DNA from: Corallococcus coralloides DSM 2259
GTDB taxonomy: Bacteria > Myxococcota > Myxococcia > Myxococcales > Myxococcaceae
NCBI RefSeq assembly: GCF_000255295.1
Contig: NC_017030.1
Location: 1,364,001-1,428,000 of the forward strand
DNA: 64,000 bases
Direction: 5' to 3'
The notes under the pieces are model-generated. The model was not told the DNA's origin. It did no database searches and saw only the letters and a list, made by a program, of their open reading frames with translations. Shown here piece after piece: positions 52,160 to 61,733 of this stretch (position 1 is its first letter; every line of letters starts with the position of its first letter). The position numbers were made by a program, and so were the translations under genes.

Positions 52160-53110
52160 CTACGGATACACCTCGCGCCGCGGACCCGGCGTGGTCGGCG
52201 TCGTCGGGGGCACCACCACCGCGCCCTCCGCGCGGATGCGCTGCTTGCGGCTGACGCCCAGCGTGGCGCCGAGCACCGCCGCGACGAGCCCCAGCAGCAG
52301 GCCCGCGAAGATGCCCCAGAAGACGCGGCCGGAGCGGTCCGCCACCTTCAGCGCGCCCTCCTGCGCCTGCTGGCCCACCTCACCGGCCTTGAGCTTGGCC
52401 TGGTCCACCTGCTGCTGCACCCGGTCGGCCACGCCTTCCGCGTCCTGCCGCGACAGGTTGGTGTTCTGCGCGATGTTGCTCACCAGCAGCTCGCGGTCCA
52501 TGCGGCCCTGCCGCACGCCCTCGGTGACGATGTCCTTGGTCGCGGCCTCCAGCTGGTTCGCGGTGATGGTGGGCTTGCCCTCCTGCCGCAGGCGCTGGTT
52601 CACCGGCGCGAGCGCGTCGTTGGCGTCCAGGCCGAACGCCTTCGCTGCTTCACCGCCGCCCGTCACCGCTCCCACGGCGGCGTTGCCACCCGCGCCCACC
52701 GCGGCCTTGCCCACGTTGAACACCGCGCCCACCACGTTGGACACCAGCATGCCCACGACCATGACGCCCAGGAGCGTCGTCAGGCCCCAGAGCACCGCGC
52801 CGTGCATGGCGCCTCCCGCCTTGTCCACGATGCCCGCGCTGCGCGCGGCCACCAGTCCGCCCACGAAGAGCGCGACCAACGGGACGAGCACGCTCCAGAT
52901 GCCGGTGAAGATGCCCGCGGACTTCGCGCTCGACGCATCGGCGGGGTTCACCGACGACAGGCCCAGCGCCAGGCCCAGCGTGTAGAGCAATATCCAGACG
53001 CCCAGCGCGACGAAGGTGCCACCGAAGATGGCGCCCCAGCTCAGCTTGTACGCACTGCCCGGCACTGCTGGGATGATGCCGGCGCGTTCGCTCTCGACAA
53101 TGGCTGCCAT
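52160..53110 (-). CDS. Multi-pass membrane protein of unknown function
   Basis: 316 aa with about five hydrophobic segments: AIFGGTFVALGVWILLYTLG, SVLVPLVALFVGGLVAARSA, GLTTLLGVMVVGMLVSNVVG and, near the C-terminus, FWGIFAGLLLGLVAAVLGAT. A long cytoplasmic or periplasmic helical region lies between (about 155-255). No family I can name. GAGGGTG precedes the ATG at 53110. Confidence 0.75.
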   Translation of the reverse strand: MAAIVESERAGIIPAVPGSAYKLSWGAIFGGTFVALGVWILLYTLGLALGLSSVNPADASSAKSAGIFTGIWSVLVPLVALFVGGLVAARSAGIVDKAGGAMHGAVLWGLTTLLGVMVVGMLVSNVVGAVFNVGKAAVGAGGNAAVGAVTGGGEAAKAFGLDANDALAPVNQRLRQEGKPTITANQLEAATKDIVTEGVRQGRMDRELLVSNIAQNTNLSRQDAEGVADRVQQQVDQAKLKAGEVGQQAQEGALKVADRSGRVFWGIFAGLLLGLVAAVLGATLGVSRKQRIRAEGAVVVPPTTPTTPGPRREVYP

Positions 53111-53268
53111 TGGACTTCACCCTCGCTTCCCGTGAGTCGCCAAAGCCGCGCTCGGGGCACGACCCGGACGGAAGTGTCTGGGGTGAAGGTGTGCACCTGG
53201 GAAGCCACGTCGTTTCACTGCCTCACGGCCGCTCCGTCCCGAAGGGTGGGGCGGAAGGCCGGGTGGCC

Positions 53269-54222
53269 TCAGCGCAGGCCGAGCGCGTCGAGGAGCAGTG
53301 CCTCGCGCGCCACCACCGGCTCACGAGGAAGCACGTCCGTGCGGTAGCGCGCGACGAGCGCGGGCAGCGTCACCGGGCTGCCGTCGCCCAGGCCGCTCCA
53401 TGCGGCGAGCAGGCCCAGGACGTGCTCGGGAGGCCGGCCGCGCGCCCGCAGCTCCGCGAGCGCGAACGCTCCATCGCGCTTCGCCAGCCGCTTGCCGTCC
53501 TCGCCCATCACCAGCGGCACGTGGAGGAACGCGGGCGCGGGCAGGCCCAGCGCGGCGTAGAGCTGGAGCTGCCGGGGCGTGGAGGGCAGCAGGTCGTCCC
53601 CGCGCAGCACGTGGGTGATGCGGCTGGCCGCGTCGTCCACCACCACCGCCAGCTGGTAGCTGGCCACGCCGTCGTTGCGGCGCACCACGAAGTCCCCCAC
53701 CAGCGCCTGCACGTCCTGGGCATACGGGCCCATGAGCTCGTCCACGAAGCGCACCTCGCCTTCGCGCGCGCGGAAGCGGTACGCGGGGGCGCGCGTGCGG
53801 GCACGTTCAGAAACCTGTCCGGCGGTGAGGTGCGCGCAGGTGCCGGGGTAGCGCGGGCCCTCGTCGGACAGGCCGTGGGGAGCGCTCGCCGCGCGGGCGA
53901 TCTCCGCGCGCGTGCAGAAGCACGGATAGATGAGCCCCTCGCGCTCGAGCTTCTCCTGGGCCTCGCGGTAGACGCCGTCGCGCTCGCTCTGGATGAGCGG
54001 TGTTTCGTCCCAGTCCAGGCCCAGCCAGCGCAGGTCCTCGTAGAGGTCCTGGAGGAACTGGGGGCGGCATCTCGCGCGGTCCAGGTCCTCGATGCGCAAG
54101 AGGAACGCGCCACCCGCGGCCCGGGCCTGGAGCCAGCCCAGGAGCGCGCTTCTCACGTTGCCCAGGTGCATGCGGCCGGTGGGGCTGGGGGCGAAGCGTC
54201 CTCGCATCGTGGCGGCAACCAT
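53269..54222 (-). CDS. gluQ: Glutamyl-Q tRNA(Asp) synthetase
   Basis: 317 aa, like glutamyl-tRNA synthetase but lacking the anticodon-binding domain. FAPSPTGRMHLGN (HIGH), LLRIEDLDRAR, CFCTR with a later YPGTC (zinc Cys set), GDFVVRRNDGVASYQLAVVV and KRLAKRDGA replacing KMSKS. It attaches glutamate to queuosine in tRNA(Asp). The ATG at 54222 is supported by GGGGAAG; an ATG 15 bp downstream is also possible. Confidence 0.92.
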   Translation of the reverse strand: MVAATMRGRFAPSPTGRMHLGNVRSALLGWLQARAAGGAFLLRIEDLDRARCRPQFLQDLYEDLRWLGLDWDETPLIQSERDGVYREAQEKLEREGLIYPCFCTRAEIARAASAPHGLSDEGPRYPGTCAHLTAGQVSERARTRAPAYRFRAREGEVRFVDELMGPYAQDVQALVGDFVVRRNDGVASYQLAVVVDDAASRITHVLRGDDLLPSTPRQLQLYAALGLPAPAFLHVPLVMGEDGKRLAKRDGAFALAELRARGRPPEHVLGLLAAWSGLGDGSPVTLPALVARYRTDVLPREPVVAREALLLDALGLR

Positions 54223-54299
54223 AACTTCCCCGCCCGCCCCGCGCGCTGGGAGAGAATGCCCCGCTGCTTCCTTCCGTTCCTTCGGGTGTGACTCCCTCC

Positions 54300-55154
54300 A
54301 TGCGCTTCCTGCACTGCTCCGACGTCCACATCACCGAGGACTACTTCGCCCTGCCGCTGCGCAAGCTGGGCTGGCGCCGCTGGGTGGCGCTCGTCGAGCT
54401 GACGGCGGGAGGCCGGGCGAAGGCCTACCGGAACGCGCAGGCGACACTGTCCACCATCGCCCGCGAGGCGGGCACGCACGGCGTGGACCACTTCATCCTC
54501 TCCGGCGACCTCACCGCCTACGCCCTGGAGGGCGAGTTCCGCGCCGCCCGCGCCGCGCTCTCACCCCTGGCCCCCACGCCCGCGCGCTGCACGGTCATCC
54601 CCGGCAACCACGACGTCTTCACCCCCGGCGCCGCCCGGGACGGCCGCTTCGCGAAGCACTTCGGGGACCTGCTGGACAGCGACCTGCCGGAGTACCGCCG
54701 CGAGGGGGCGTTCCCCTTCGTGCGCCTGGTGGGGGAGGGCGCCGCGGTGGTGGGCCTGTGCTCCGCGCGCCCGCTGCCCACGCCCGGCCTGTCCTACGGC
54801 ACCGTGGGCCCCGCGCAGCTCGAAGGCCTGGCGGCCCTGCTGAAGGACGCCCGGCTGGACGGCCGCGCCATCCTGGTGGTGGTGCACCACGCGCCCCGGA
54901 GCTCCGCGAACCACGCGGACGGCTGGCATCACGGCCTGCATGACGCGGACGCGCTCCTGAAGCTGCTGCCGGGCCCGCGCTTCGCGGTGCTCCACGGCCA
55001 CATCCACCAGCGCTACCACCACCCAGCCACCCACGACCGGCCCCACCTGTTCGGAGCGGGCTCCTCCACCCAGGCGGGGAAGGAGGGCTACTGGCTCATC
55101 GAGGTCCAGGACGGCGTCGTCGTGGGCGGCACGAAGCACGTGCCCGCGTTGTGA
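54300..55154 (+). CDS. Calcineurin-like metallophosphoesterase
   Basis: 284 aa. Full metal motif set: HCSDVH (Asp8, His10), LSGDLT, IPGNHDVF, VVVHHAP and HGHIHQ. Such enzymes hydrolyse phosphomono- or diesters; the substrate is unknown. The ATG at 54300 starts MRFLHCSDVH; an upstream GTG at 54288 is an alternative. It is followed after 33 bp by the cyclase-domain gene on the same strand, so the two may be an operon, with a phosphodiesterase role possible but unproven. Confidence 0.9.
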   Translation: MRFLHCSDVHITEDYFALPLRKLGWRRWVALVELTAGGRAKAYRNAQATLSTIAREAGTHGVDHFILSGDLTAYALEGEFRAARAALSPLAPTPARCTVIPGNHDVFTPGAARDGRFAKHFGDLLDSDLPEYRREGAFPFVRLVGEGAAVVGLCSARPLPTPGLSYGTVGPAQLEGLAALLKDARLDGRAILVVVHHAPRSSANHADGWHHGLHDADALLKLLPGPRFAVLHGHIHQRYHHPATHDRPHLFGAGSSTQAGKEGYWLIEVQDGVVVGGTKHVPAL

Positions 55155-55187
55155 CAGTTCCCCCGGGCGGCGGTACAAGGGGCGCAC

Positions 55188-56798
55188 ATGACCCCGGCGC
55201 CCACGTCCCCACCCGCTGAGTTGTCCCTGGACGAGTACCGCTTCCTGCGCCAGCTGGGACGTGTCACGGACGACCTCCTGGAGGAGAGCCTGCGGGAGCG
55301 CGAGACGCTCACCCAGTGCTTCCGGCGCTGCTTCCCCACGCTGCTGGCGCACCTGGGCGCGCGCGCCATCGCCGTCACCACGCGCGACGAGGAGCTGGTG
55401 GAGCAGACCTGGAGCGAGGGCGACTGGGGCGGCGTCTTCGCCGGAAGTCTTCTCGCGGGGCCGGTGGGCCTGAGCGTCCTCGACACGGGCACGCTGCTCA
55501 CCCAGACGCTGGACGTGGCGGGGTCACCGGTGGGCACGCTGGGCGTGCTCTTCGCGGGGCCGCCGGGTGACGCGAGCACCACCGCGAAGCGCGCGCGGGC
55601 GCTGGACGTGGTGGCGGAGGAGCTGGACACGGTGCTGATGCTGGTCCACACCGCGTCGGAGAAGCACCAGCTCATCCTCCAGTGCAACGAGCACCTGGCC
55701 AACCCCGTCTTCGAGGCGGGCATGGACCACGCGGTGCGCACGCTGTCGCAGCGGGTACGGCTGCCGGGCTTCCTCCTGCTGTACCGCGACGCCGTGCAGC
55801 CGCACGTGCTGCACTACCGCACGTACCGGCACGGGCAGCTGGAGTACGAGAGCGGAGAGCAGCCCGGCGCGCAGCTGGAGTCGCTGCTGCATCAGCACGG
55901 CACGCGGCTCTTGCACGGGGACGCGGGCGTGCTCAAGCGCCTGTTCGACGGGCGCACCACGGAGGCGGTGCTCATCTCCGCGGCCACGCGCAGCGAGCCC
56001 CTGGGCAAGATTGTCGTCTGGAGCAACGAGGGCTTCTCCGCGTACGCGATGGACCTCATCCGCGTGCTGGCCTCCACGCTGAGCCAGCGCCTCTTGGACT
56101 ACAACCGCGAGCGCATCCACCTGTCGCAGTTCTTCCCCACGGTCGCCATCGACGCGCTCTTGGAGGACCCGGACTACGCGCGGCACCTGCGCGCGCAGGA
56201 GCAGGAGGTGGGCATCCTGTTCGCGGACATCAACGGCTTCACCCGCATCTGCGAGCAGGGCTTCGACAGCCCGCGCAGCATCGGCCGCTTCGTGGACGAG
56301 TGGAGCGCGCGCGCCGTGGACTGCATCTGGGCGCGCGGCGGCGTCTTCGACAAGATGGTGGGCGACTGCGTCATCGGCCTCTTCGGTCCGCCCTTCTTCC
56401 AGACGGACCGCGTGCGCCGCGCGGAGGCCGCCGTGCGCGCCGCGCAGGACATCCAGTCCTTCACCGCGGAGTTGAGCGAGCGCGAAGAGGTGGCCGCGCT
56501 GTGCCGGCGGGTGAAGCTGCCGGGGCTGGGCGTGGCGGTGGGCGTGAACCTGGCCACCGCCAACTGCGGCCTCTTCGGGCCCAACCGCAACTACACCGCG
56601 TTCTCCAGCGGCATGAACCAGGCCGCGCGACTGCAGTCGCTGGCGGGCTTTCGCGAGACGTTGGTGATGGAGAGCGTGCACGAAGCGCTGAAGCAGTCGC
56701 AGGAGCCCTTCGTGCGCAAGCTCCAGTTTGGCCCCCTCACGGAAACGCCGGTGAAGAACGTGGCGCAGCCGCTGCGGCACTACCGGCTGGCGCCGTAA
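55188..56798 (+). CDS. Class III adenylate/guanylate cyclase-domain protein
   Basis: 536 aa, no membrane segment. The N-terminal about 300 residues look like a GAF-type sensor (YRFLRQLGRVTDDLLEESLR, a beta-rich middle). The C-terminal cyclase homology domain has VGILFADINGFTRICEQ (metal Asp), GGVFDKMVGDCVIGLFGPPF (second Asp) and GVAVGVNLATANCGLFG. It would make cAMP or cGMP from ATP or GTP. AAGGGG precedes the ATG at 55188. Specificity cannot be read. Confidence 0.9.
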   Translation: MTPAPTSPPAELSLDEYRFLRQLGRVTDDLLEESLRERETLTQCFRRCFPTLLAHLGARAIAVTTRDEELVEQTWSEGDWGGVFAGSLLAGPVGLSVLDTGTLLTQTLDVAGSPVGTLGVLFAGPPGDASTTAKRARALDVVAEELDTVLMLVHTASEKHQLILQCNEHLANPVFEAGMDHAVRTLSQRVRLPGFLLLYRDAVQPHVLHYRTYRHGQLEYESGEQPGAQLESLLHQHGTRLLHGDAGVLKRLFDGRTTEAVLISAATRSEPLGKIVVWSNEGFSAYAMDLIRVLASTLSQRLLDYNRERIHLSQFFPTVAIDALLEDPDYARHLRAQEQEVGILFADINGFTRICEQGFDSPRSIGRFVDEWSARAVDCIWARGGVFDKMVGDCVIGLFGPPFFQTDRVRRAEAAVRAAQDIQSFTAELSEREEVAALCRRVKLPGLGVAVGVNLATANCGLFGPNRNYTAFSSGMNQAARLQSLAGFRETLVMESVHEALKQSQEPFVRKLQFGPLTETPVKNVAQPLRHYRLAP

Positions 56799-56801
56799 CC
56801 G

Positions 56802-57188
56802 TCAGGCCAGCAGGTGCGTGCCCGCGTAGCGCCGCGAGAAGTGGATCCACCGGCGCTCGTCCACCTCCACCTGCCACTCGCTGTTGGGCGTCAGCGGCAG
56901 GCGCTGCTTGAGGAAGCTCTCCAGGTGGTCCGCCGCCTTGAGCGGCGTGAGCCCCGGCGCGCGGAAGGCGATGTGGAGCGTCACGTCCAGTGACGGTGCC
57001 ACGTCCACCGACGCACAGATGCGCAGCGGGCCCACGCGGCGCTGGTACTGGGTATCCGATGCCGGCCATGTGGAGGAGCCCTCGGGCTGCGGGGGCGCCT
57101 GCTCGAGCCAGTTGTCGGGGATCAGGATGAAGTCGAGCAGGTTGCTGCTCGCCTCTTCCACCGTGCCGTGCTCCTGGATGGAAAGCAT
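56802..57188 (-). CDS. Small protein of unknown function
   Basis: 128 aa with no signal or membrane segment. Segments: EASSNLLDFILIPDNWLEQ, VDVAPSLDVTLHIAFRAPGL and a C-terminal WQVEVDERRWIHFSRRY, giving a mixed alpha/beta single domain. A strong GGAGGTGG lies before the ATG at 57188, supporting this start rather than the one at 57299. It ends 3 bp from the convergent cyclase stop. Confidence 0.75.
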   Translation of the reverse strand: MLSIQEHGTVEEASSNLLDFILIPDNWLEQAPPQPEGSSTWPASDTQYQRRVGPLRICASVDVAPSLDVTLHIAFRAPGLTPLKAADHLESFLKQRLPLTPNSEWQVEVDERRWIHFSRRYAGTHLLA

Positions 57189-57388
57189 TGCCCACCTCCG
57201 CCAGAGAAGCCGTTGGGGTTGCGTGGAAGCCGTCTTGAAGAATGTGCCCACGAGCCCATGCCATGCAAGGGCCCATGAACATCCGCTTGCTGCCCACACC
57301 TCGTTACGTGCGTGCGTGCGGGACGGACGCTAGCGCTTCGGGGTGACACGTCAGGTCGGGTGGTGTTCCACTCGACCCCGCACGGTGC

Positions 57389-58465
57389 TCAGGAAGCGAC
57401 GGGAAGGGAGCGGCGGGGCTTGCGCTCCACGGCGGCCTTGAGCTGGCCGCAGCCCGCGTCGATGTCGATGCCACGACGTTGGCGCACCGTGCTGGGCACG
57501 CCGTAAGACGTGAGCACGTCCTGGAACGCCCGCACCGCGTCGGGGACGCTGGGGCCGCCGTCGTAGCCCACCGTGGGGTTGAGCGGGATGACGTTCACGT
57601 GCGCGTCCATCCCGTGCAGCAGCTGCCCCAGATGGTGCGCGTGCTCCGCGGTGTCGTTGCGGCCGGAGATGAGCGTCCACTCGAAGAAGATGCGGCGCTT
57701 GCGCTTCGCGACGTAGTAGCGGCACGCGTCCATCAATTCGTTGAGCGGCCAGCGGCGGCCCGCGGGCACCAGCGCGGCGCGCTCGGCGTCCGTGGCGCCG
57801 TGGAGGCTCACCGCGAGCTGCACCGGGCGCGCCTCGTCCGCGAGCCGGAGGATGCCGGGCACCACGCCCACGGTGGACAGGGTGATGAAGCGCGGCGCCA
57901 GCGCCAGGCCCTTGGGGTCCACGAGGATGTCCACCGCGGCCATGGTGTGCTCGTAGTTGTGCAGGGGCTCGCCCATGCCCATGAGCACGATGTTGCGCAG
58001 CGCTTCCCCCTGCGCGCGCAGGATGCGCGTGACGTGCAGCACCTGGCCCACGATTTCGCCCGGCGTCAGGTGGCGTGACAGCCCCATCTGGCCGGTGGCG
58101 CAGAAGACGCAGCCCATGGCGCACCCGGCCTGCGTGCTCACGCACACGGTGGCGCGGCCCTTGAAGCGCATCAGCACCGTTTCAATGGTCTGCGCGTCGT
58201 GCAGGCGCAGGAGCAGCTTGTGGGTGAGCCCGTCGCTGCTGAAGCTCTCGTGGTGCGTGGCGAGCGTGCCCAGGTGCGCTCGCTCCTGGAGCGTGGCCTG
58301 GAGGTCCGGGCGCAGCCCCTTCACGTCGCCTGGCGCGGTGACGCCGTCGCGGTACAGGCCCGTCCACACGCGCTCGCGGTACTGGGGGCTGAAGCCCCAG
58401 CCGGCGAGCCGCGCGTCCAGCGCGGGGCGGGGCAGGTCGTAGAGATTGACGGTGGCGTCCGGCAT
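57389..58465 (-). CDS. rlmN: Dual-specificity 23S rRNA (A2503) / tRNA (A37) C2-methyltransferase
   Basis: 358 aa. Radical SAM motif CAMGCVFC (Cys115, 119, 122), the partner Cys108 in TVCVSTQAGC and Cys339 in DIDAGCGQL, the pair used for methyl transfer. GMGEPLHNYEHT and SLHGATDAERAALVP are also typical. The ATG at 58465 starts MPDATVNLYDLPR; a longer frame reaching 59068 is antisense shadow. Confidence 0.95.
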   Translation of the reverse strand: MPDATVNLYDLPRPALDARLAGWGFSPQYRERVWTGLYRDGVTAPGDVKGLRPDLQATLQERAHLGTLATHHESFSSDGLTHKLLLRLHDAQTIETVLMRFKGRATVCVSTQAGCAMGCVFCATGQMGLSRHLTPGEIVGQVLHVTRILRAQGEALRNIVLMGMGEPLHNYEHTMAAVDILVDPKGLALAPRFITLSTVGVVPGILRLADEARPVQLAVSLHGATDAERAALVPAGRRWPLNELMDACRYYVAKRKRRIFFEWTLISGRNDTAEHAHHLGQLLHGMDAHVNVIPLNPTVGYDGGPSVPDAVRAFQDVLTSYGVPSTVRQRRGIDIDAGCGQLKAAVERKPRRSLPVAS

Positions 58466-58637
58466 GACGGGACCTGGGATAACACACCCGGCGCGGGCGC
58501 ACCCGGGTCCGCCGGCCTGGGGGGCGGACGAGGGGGCGTGCAGGTGGGGGATGGGCGGGTTTCCCGGTGCGTTGCGGCGTCCAGCGGCTGACACCCCGCG
58601 TGCCAGTGCGCCGCGTCGTGCCAATCGTGGAGGGCCT

Positions 58638-60125
58638 ATGGGACTGGCCATCCAGCAGGAGGAATTCACTCCGGAGGAACACACGCGGTTCGTGGCGCGG
58701 CTCGCGGAGAGCCTGGAGGCGCTGCGACAGGTGCTCCGGCGCCCCGGTTTCGGCGTGGGGCCCGTGACGATGGGCGCGGAGCTGGAGGTGGCGCTGGTGG
58801 ACGGCGCGGGTTCGCCGCTGCCGGTGAACCAGCAGGTGCTGGCGAAGTCGAAGGACGACCGGCTGACGCTGGAGCTCAACCGCTTCAACATGGAGATGAA
58901 CCTGCGCCCCTCGCTGCTCGCGGGGCGGCCGTTCACCGGGCTCCAGGCCCAGCTGGACGAAGTGCTGGCGGAGCTGAAGCGCGCGGCGGCGACGGAGGGC
59001 GCGCGCGTGGCGACGGTGGGCATCCTGCCCACGCTGCGGCAGGCGGACCTGGGGAAGAACGCGCTCACGCCGCAGCCGCGCTACCGGGCGCTGGCCGCGG
59101 CCATCCGCAAGCGGCGCGACGGGCCCTTCCAGGTGGCCATCGCGGGCGACGACACGCTCAACCTCACCTGGGAGGACGTGACGCTGGAGGGGGCGAACAC
59201 GTCGCTCCAGTTCCACCTTCGCGTGGCCCCGGAGGACTTCGCGCGCGTGTACAACGCCGCGCAGCTGGCCACCGGGCCGGTGCTGGCCGCGTGCGGAAAC
59301 TCGCCGGTGTTCCTGGGCAAGCGGCTGTGGGAGGAGACGCGCGTGGCGCTCTTCCAGCAGGCCACGGACGACCGCAGCGACAGCGACGAGGCCGCGCACC
59401 TGCACCCGCGCGTGACGTTCGGACACGGCTGGGTGCGCGAGGGCCTGCACGAGCTGTTCGCGGAGGCCGTGGCGCTCCATCCGGCGCTCCTGCCGGTGAT
59501 GGGGCAGGAGTCCCCACTGGAGGTGGTGGCCGCTGGCGGCCTGCCGAAGCTGGAGGAGCTGCGGCTGCACCAGGGGACGGTCTGGTCGTGGAACCGGGCC
59601 ATCTATGATCCGCACGGCGAAGGCCACGTGCGCATCGAGTTCCGCGCGCTGCCGTCCGGCCCCACGCCGGTGGACATGGTGGCCAACGGCGCGTTCCTGC
59701 TGGGGCTGACGCTGGGGCTTTCGGAGCGGGTGGACGCGCTGCTGCCGGCGCTGCCCTTCTGGCAGGCGCGGCGCAACTTCAAGCAGGCGGCGCACTACGG
59801 CCTGGGCGCGAAGCTGCTGTGGCCGGCGGAGACCGCGCCCAGCCCCCGGGTGCTGCCGGCGGTGGAGCTGGTGAAGCAGCTGTTGCCGGTGGCGAGGCGC
59901 GGGCTGCTGTCGGCCGGGGTGGATGCGGCGGAGGCGGACGGGCTCCTGGACATCATCGCCCGGCGCGTGGCGATTCAACGGACCGGGTCGCGCTGGCAGC
60001 GGGCGGTGCTGGAGCGGCTGGAGGCCCACATGCCCCGCCAGGACGCGCTGGCGGCCCTGCTGGAGCGCTACCTGGAGCTGTCGGAGGAGGGGCTGCCGGT
60101 GCACACCTGGCCGGTGGAGCGCTGA
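58638..60125 (+). CDS. GCS2-family carboxylate-amine ligase (glutamate-cysteine ligase-like)
   Basis: 495 aa. It resembles the glutamate-cysteine ligase type 2 family: MGAELEVALVD (metal Glu), LTLELNRFNMEMNLRPSLL, GNSPVFLGKRLWEETRVALF, HGWVREGLHELFAEAV and VRIEFRALPSGPTPVD. Such enzymes join a carboxylate to an amine with ATP, either making gamma-glutamylcysteine or acting on other amines. No glutathione synthetase gene is adjacent. GGAGG precedes the ATG at 58638. The exact substrate is open. Confidence 0.85.
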   Translation: MGLAIQQEEFTPEEHTRFVARLAESLEALRQVLRRPGFGVGPVTMGAELEVALVDGAGSPLPVNQQVLAKSKDDRLTLELNRFNMEMNLRPSLLAGRPFTGLQAQLDEVLAELKRAAATEGARVATVGILPTLRQADLGKNALTPQPRYRALAAAIRKRRDGPFQVAIAGDDTLNLTWEDVTLEGANTSLQFHLRVAPEDFARVYNAAQLATGPVLAACGNSPVFLGKRLWEETRVALFQQATDDRSDSDEAAHLHPRVTFGHGWVREGLHELFAEAVALHPALLPVMGQESPLEVVAAGGLPKLEELRLHQGTVWSWNRAIYDPHGEGHVRIEFRALPSGPTPVDMVANGAFLLGLTLGLSERVDALLPALPFWQARRNFKQAAHYGLGAKLLWPAETAPSPRVLPAVELVKQLLPVARRGLLSAGVDAAEADGLLDIIARRVAIQRTGSRWQRAVLERLEAHMPRQDALAALLERYLELSEEGLPVHTWPVER

Positions 60126-60238
60126 CGTCCCCAGAGCCCGGGGGCCTTGTCGGGACGGGGCCATCGCGGTGAATAATCCGGCCATCCTGAAGGTCAGCTG
60201 GCGAGGCCTCGTGCCTCGCGCTGAAGGGTGCCGTTCCC

Positions 60239-61705
60239 GTGATTGCCTCGCTCCTTGCTTCGTTCCGCTCCGGCGCCCGCCGGAAGTCCTTCCTCGTGCC
60301 GGCGCTCCTGTGCGCGGGCGTCCTGTCCGCGTGCTCGACCACCCGGGGCAAAGCCAACGACCTGGCGGAGAAGGGCCGCTTCGTGGAGGCGGCCGAGGTC
60401 TACGTGAAGCTCGTCCAGGACGAGCCCAACAACCCCGAGTATCGCGCGTCGCTGGACGACCTGCGCTGGCGCGGCCTGTCGCAGCTGCTCACCCAGGCCC
60501 GCCAGGCGCGGGTGGAGGGGCGGGAAGAGGACGCGGAAGTGAACCTGGAGCAGTTCCTCTCCTACAAGGTGAAGTGGAACTCCAAGCTGGATGGCGGCAT
60601 GGAGAGCTCGCTCCTGGAGGAGATGGCGGGCACGCACCGGCACCTGCGCCAGCTCATCATCGACCCGGCGAAGCTGGGCCACGCGCTGACGGCGGAGTCG
60701 CACCTGGACCGCAAGCGCGCGCTCCTGGCCCACCCGGAGATGGCGCCCATCCGCCGCGACGTGGAAGAGGCGGTGGCGCAGGGCGGCGCGGCGACGTGCG
60801 CGAAGCTCAAGCAGTCGCTGTCCGGCGGCGCGCAGCACTGGGCGGAGCTGGTGTCGCGCTACTGCGGGCGCTACCAGCAGGCCGCGCCCCGCGCGGGGCT
60901 GTTCCCGGAAGCGCTGGGCGTGCCCACGTGGCAGGTGTCCGTGGATGGCATCAGCAATGACGTCGTGCAGTACCTGATGACGCGGCTGTCGGGCGCGTTC
61001 GAGGCCTCCCCCTGGTACTCGGAGGCGTCCCAGCGCCACGCGCCGATGACCATCGCGGGGAGCCTGAGCGAGCGGCGCATGAGCGAGCCCGTGACGCTGA
61101 CGGCGCCGTGGACGGAGCGCGTGCCGTACACGGACCACGAGGACCGCACCGCGACGGCGGAGGTGCCGTACTCGGTGGAGGAGTCCTACGAAGAGAAGGG
61201 CGTGATGAAGAAGCGCCTGGTCCGCCAGACGAAGACGGTGGAGTACAAGACGACGGTCGAGGTGACGAAGTACCGCGACGTGTCGCGCTCCTTCGACTAC
61301 CACGCGCAGCGGCGGGGCGTGGAGTACCACTTCGCGGTGGTGGCCCAGGGCGTCCTCCAGGAGCGGCACGCGCCGCTGGCGGTGAAGGCGGAGAACGCCC
61401 TGGAGGCCTCCGGCTACGAGCACAACATCACCTTCGAGCCCGGCGGCGTGCGCCCGCAGGTGTTCCAGCGGCCCAACAAGGAGGGCTGGCTGGACGGCCA
61501 GCTGCGCGGCTACGAGCAGACCTTCTTCGCCTCGCTCATGTCGCGCTGGCAGGACGCGTTCTGCACCGCGCCCGCCTTCGCCGTGGAAGAGGCGGCCCGC
61601 TGCGCGCGCGGCGGCGTGGCGCTGCCCGGCCCCGCGAAGCAGGCCCTGACGGAAACGCTGGGCGACGACGCGGCGCAGGTGCACCGGCTGTTCGTCTGGA
61701 ACTGA
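60239..61705 (+). CDS. Lipoprotein with TPR-like N-terminus
   Basis: 488 aa with lipobox LSACS (Cys32), anchored in the envelope. An N-terminal TPR-like stretch (KANDLAEKGRFVEAAEVYVK) and a long middle and C-terminal part (YDYHAQRRG-like SFDYHAQRRGVEYHFAVV, LRGYEQTFFASLMSRWQ) without a named domain. GTG start at 60239; no earlier start gives a signal peptide. It follows the GCS2 gene by 114 bp on the same strand, so they may be co-transcribed. Confidence 0.75.
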   Translation: MIASLLASFRSGARRKSFLVPALLCAGVLSACSTTRGKANDLAEKGRFVEAAEVYVKLVQDEPNNPEYRASLDDLRWRGLSQLLTQARQARVEGREEDAEVNLEQFLSYKVKWNSKLDGGMESSLLEEMAGTHRHLRQLIIDPAKLGHALTAESHLDRKRALLAHPEMAPIRRDVEEAVAQGGAATCAKLKQSLSGGAQHWAELVSRYCGRYQQAAPRAGLFPEALGVPTWQVSVDGISNDVVQYLMTRLSGAFEASPWYSEASQRHAPMTIAGSLSERRMSEPVTLTAPWTERVPYTDHEDRTATAEVPYSVEESYEEKGVMKKRLVRQTKTVEYKTTVEVTKYRDVSRSFDYHAQRRGVEYHFAVVAQGVLQERHAPLAVKAENALEASGYEHNITFEPGGVRPQVFQRPNKEGWLDGQLRGYEQTFFASLMSRWQDAFCTAPAFAVEEAARCARGGVALPGPAKQALTETLGDDAAQVHRLFVWN

Positions 61706-61733
61706 GGGCCCGCGAGCCGCGGAGGGCGTGGCT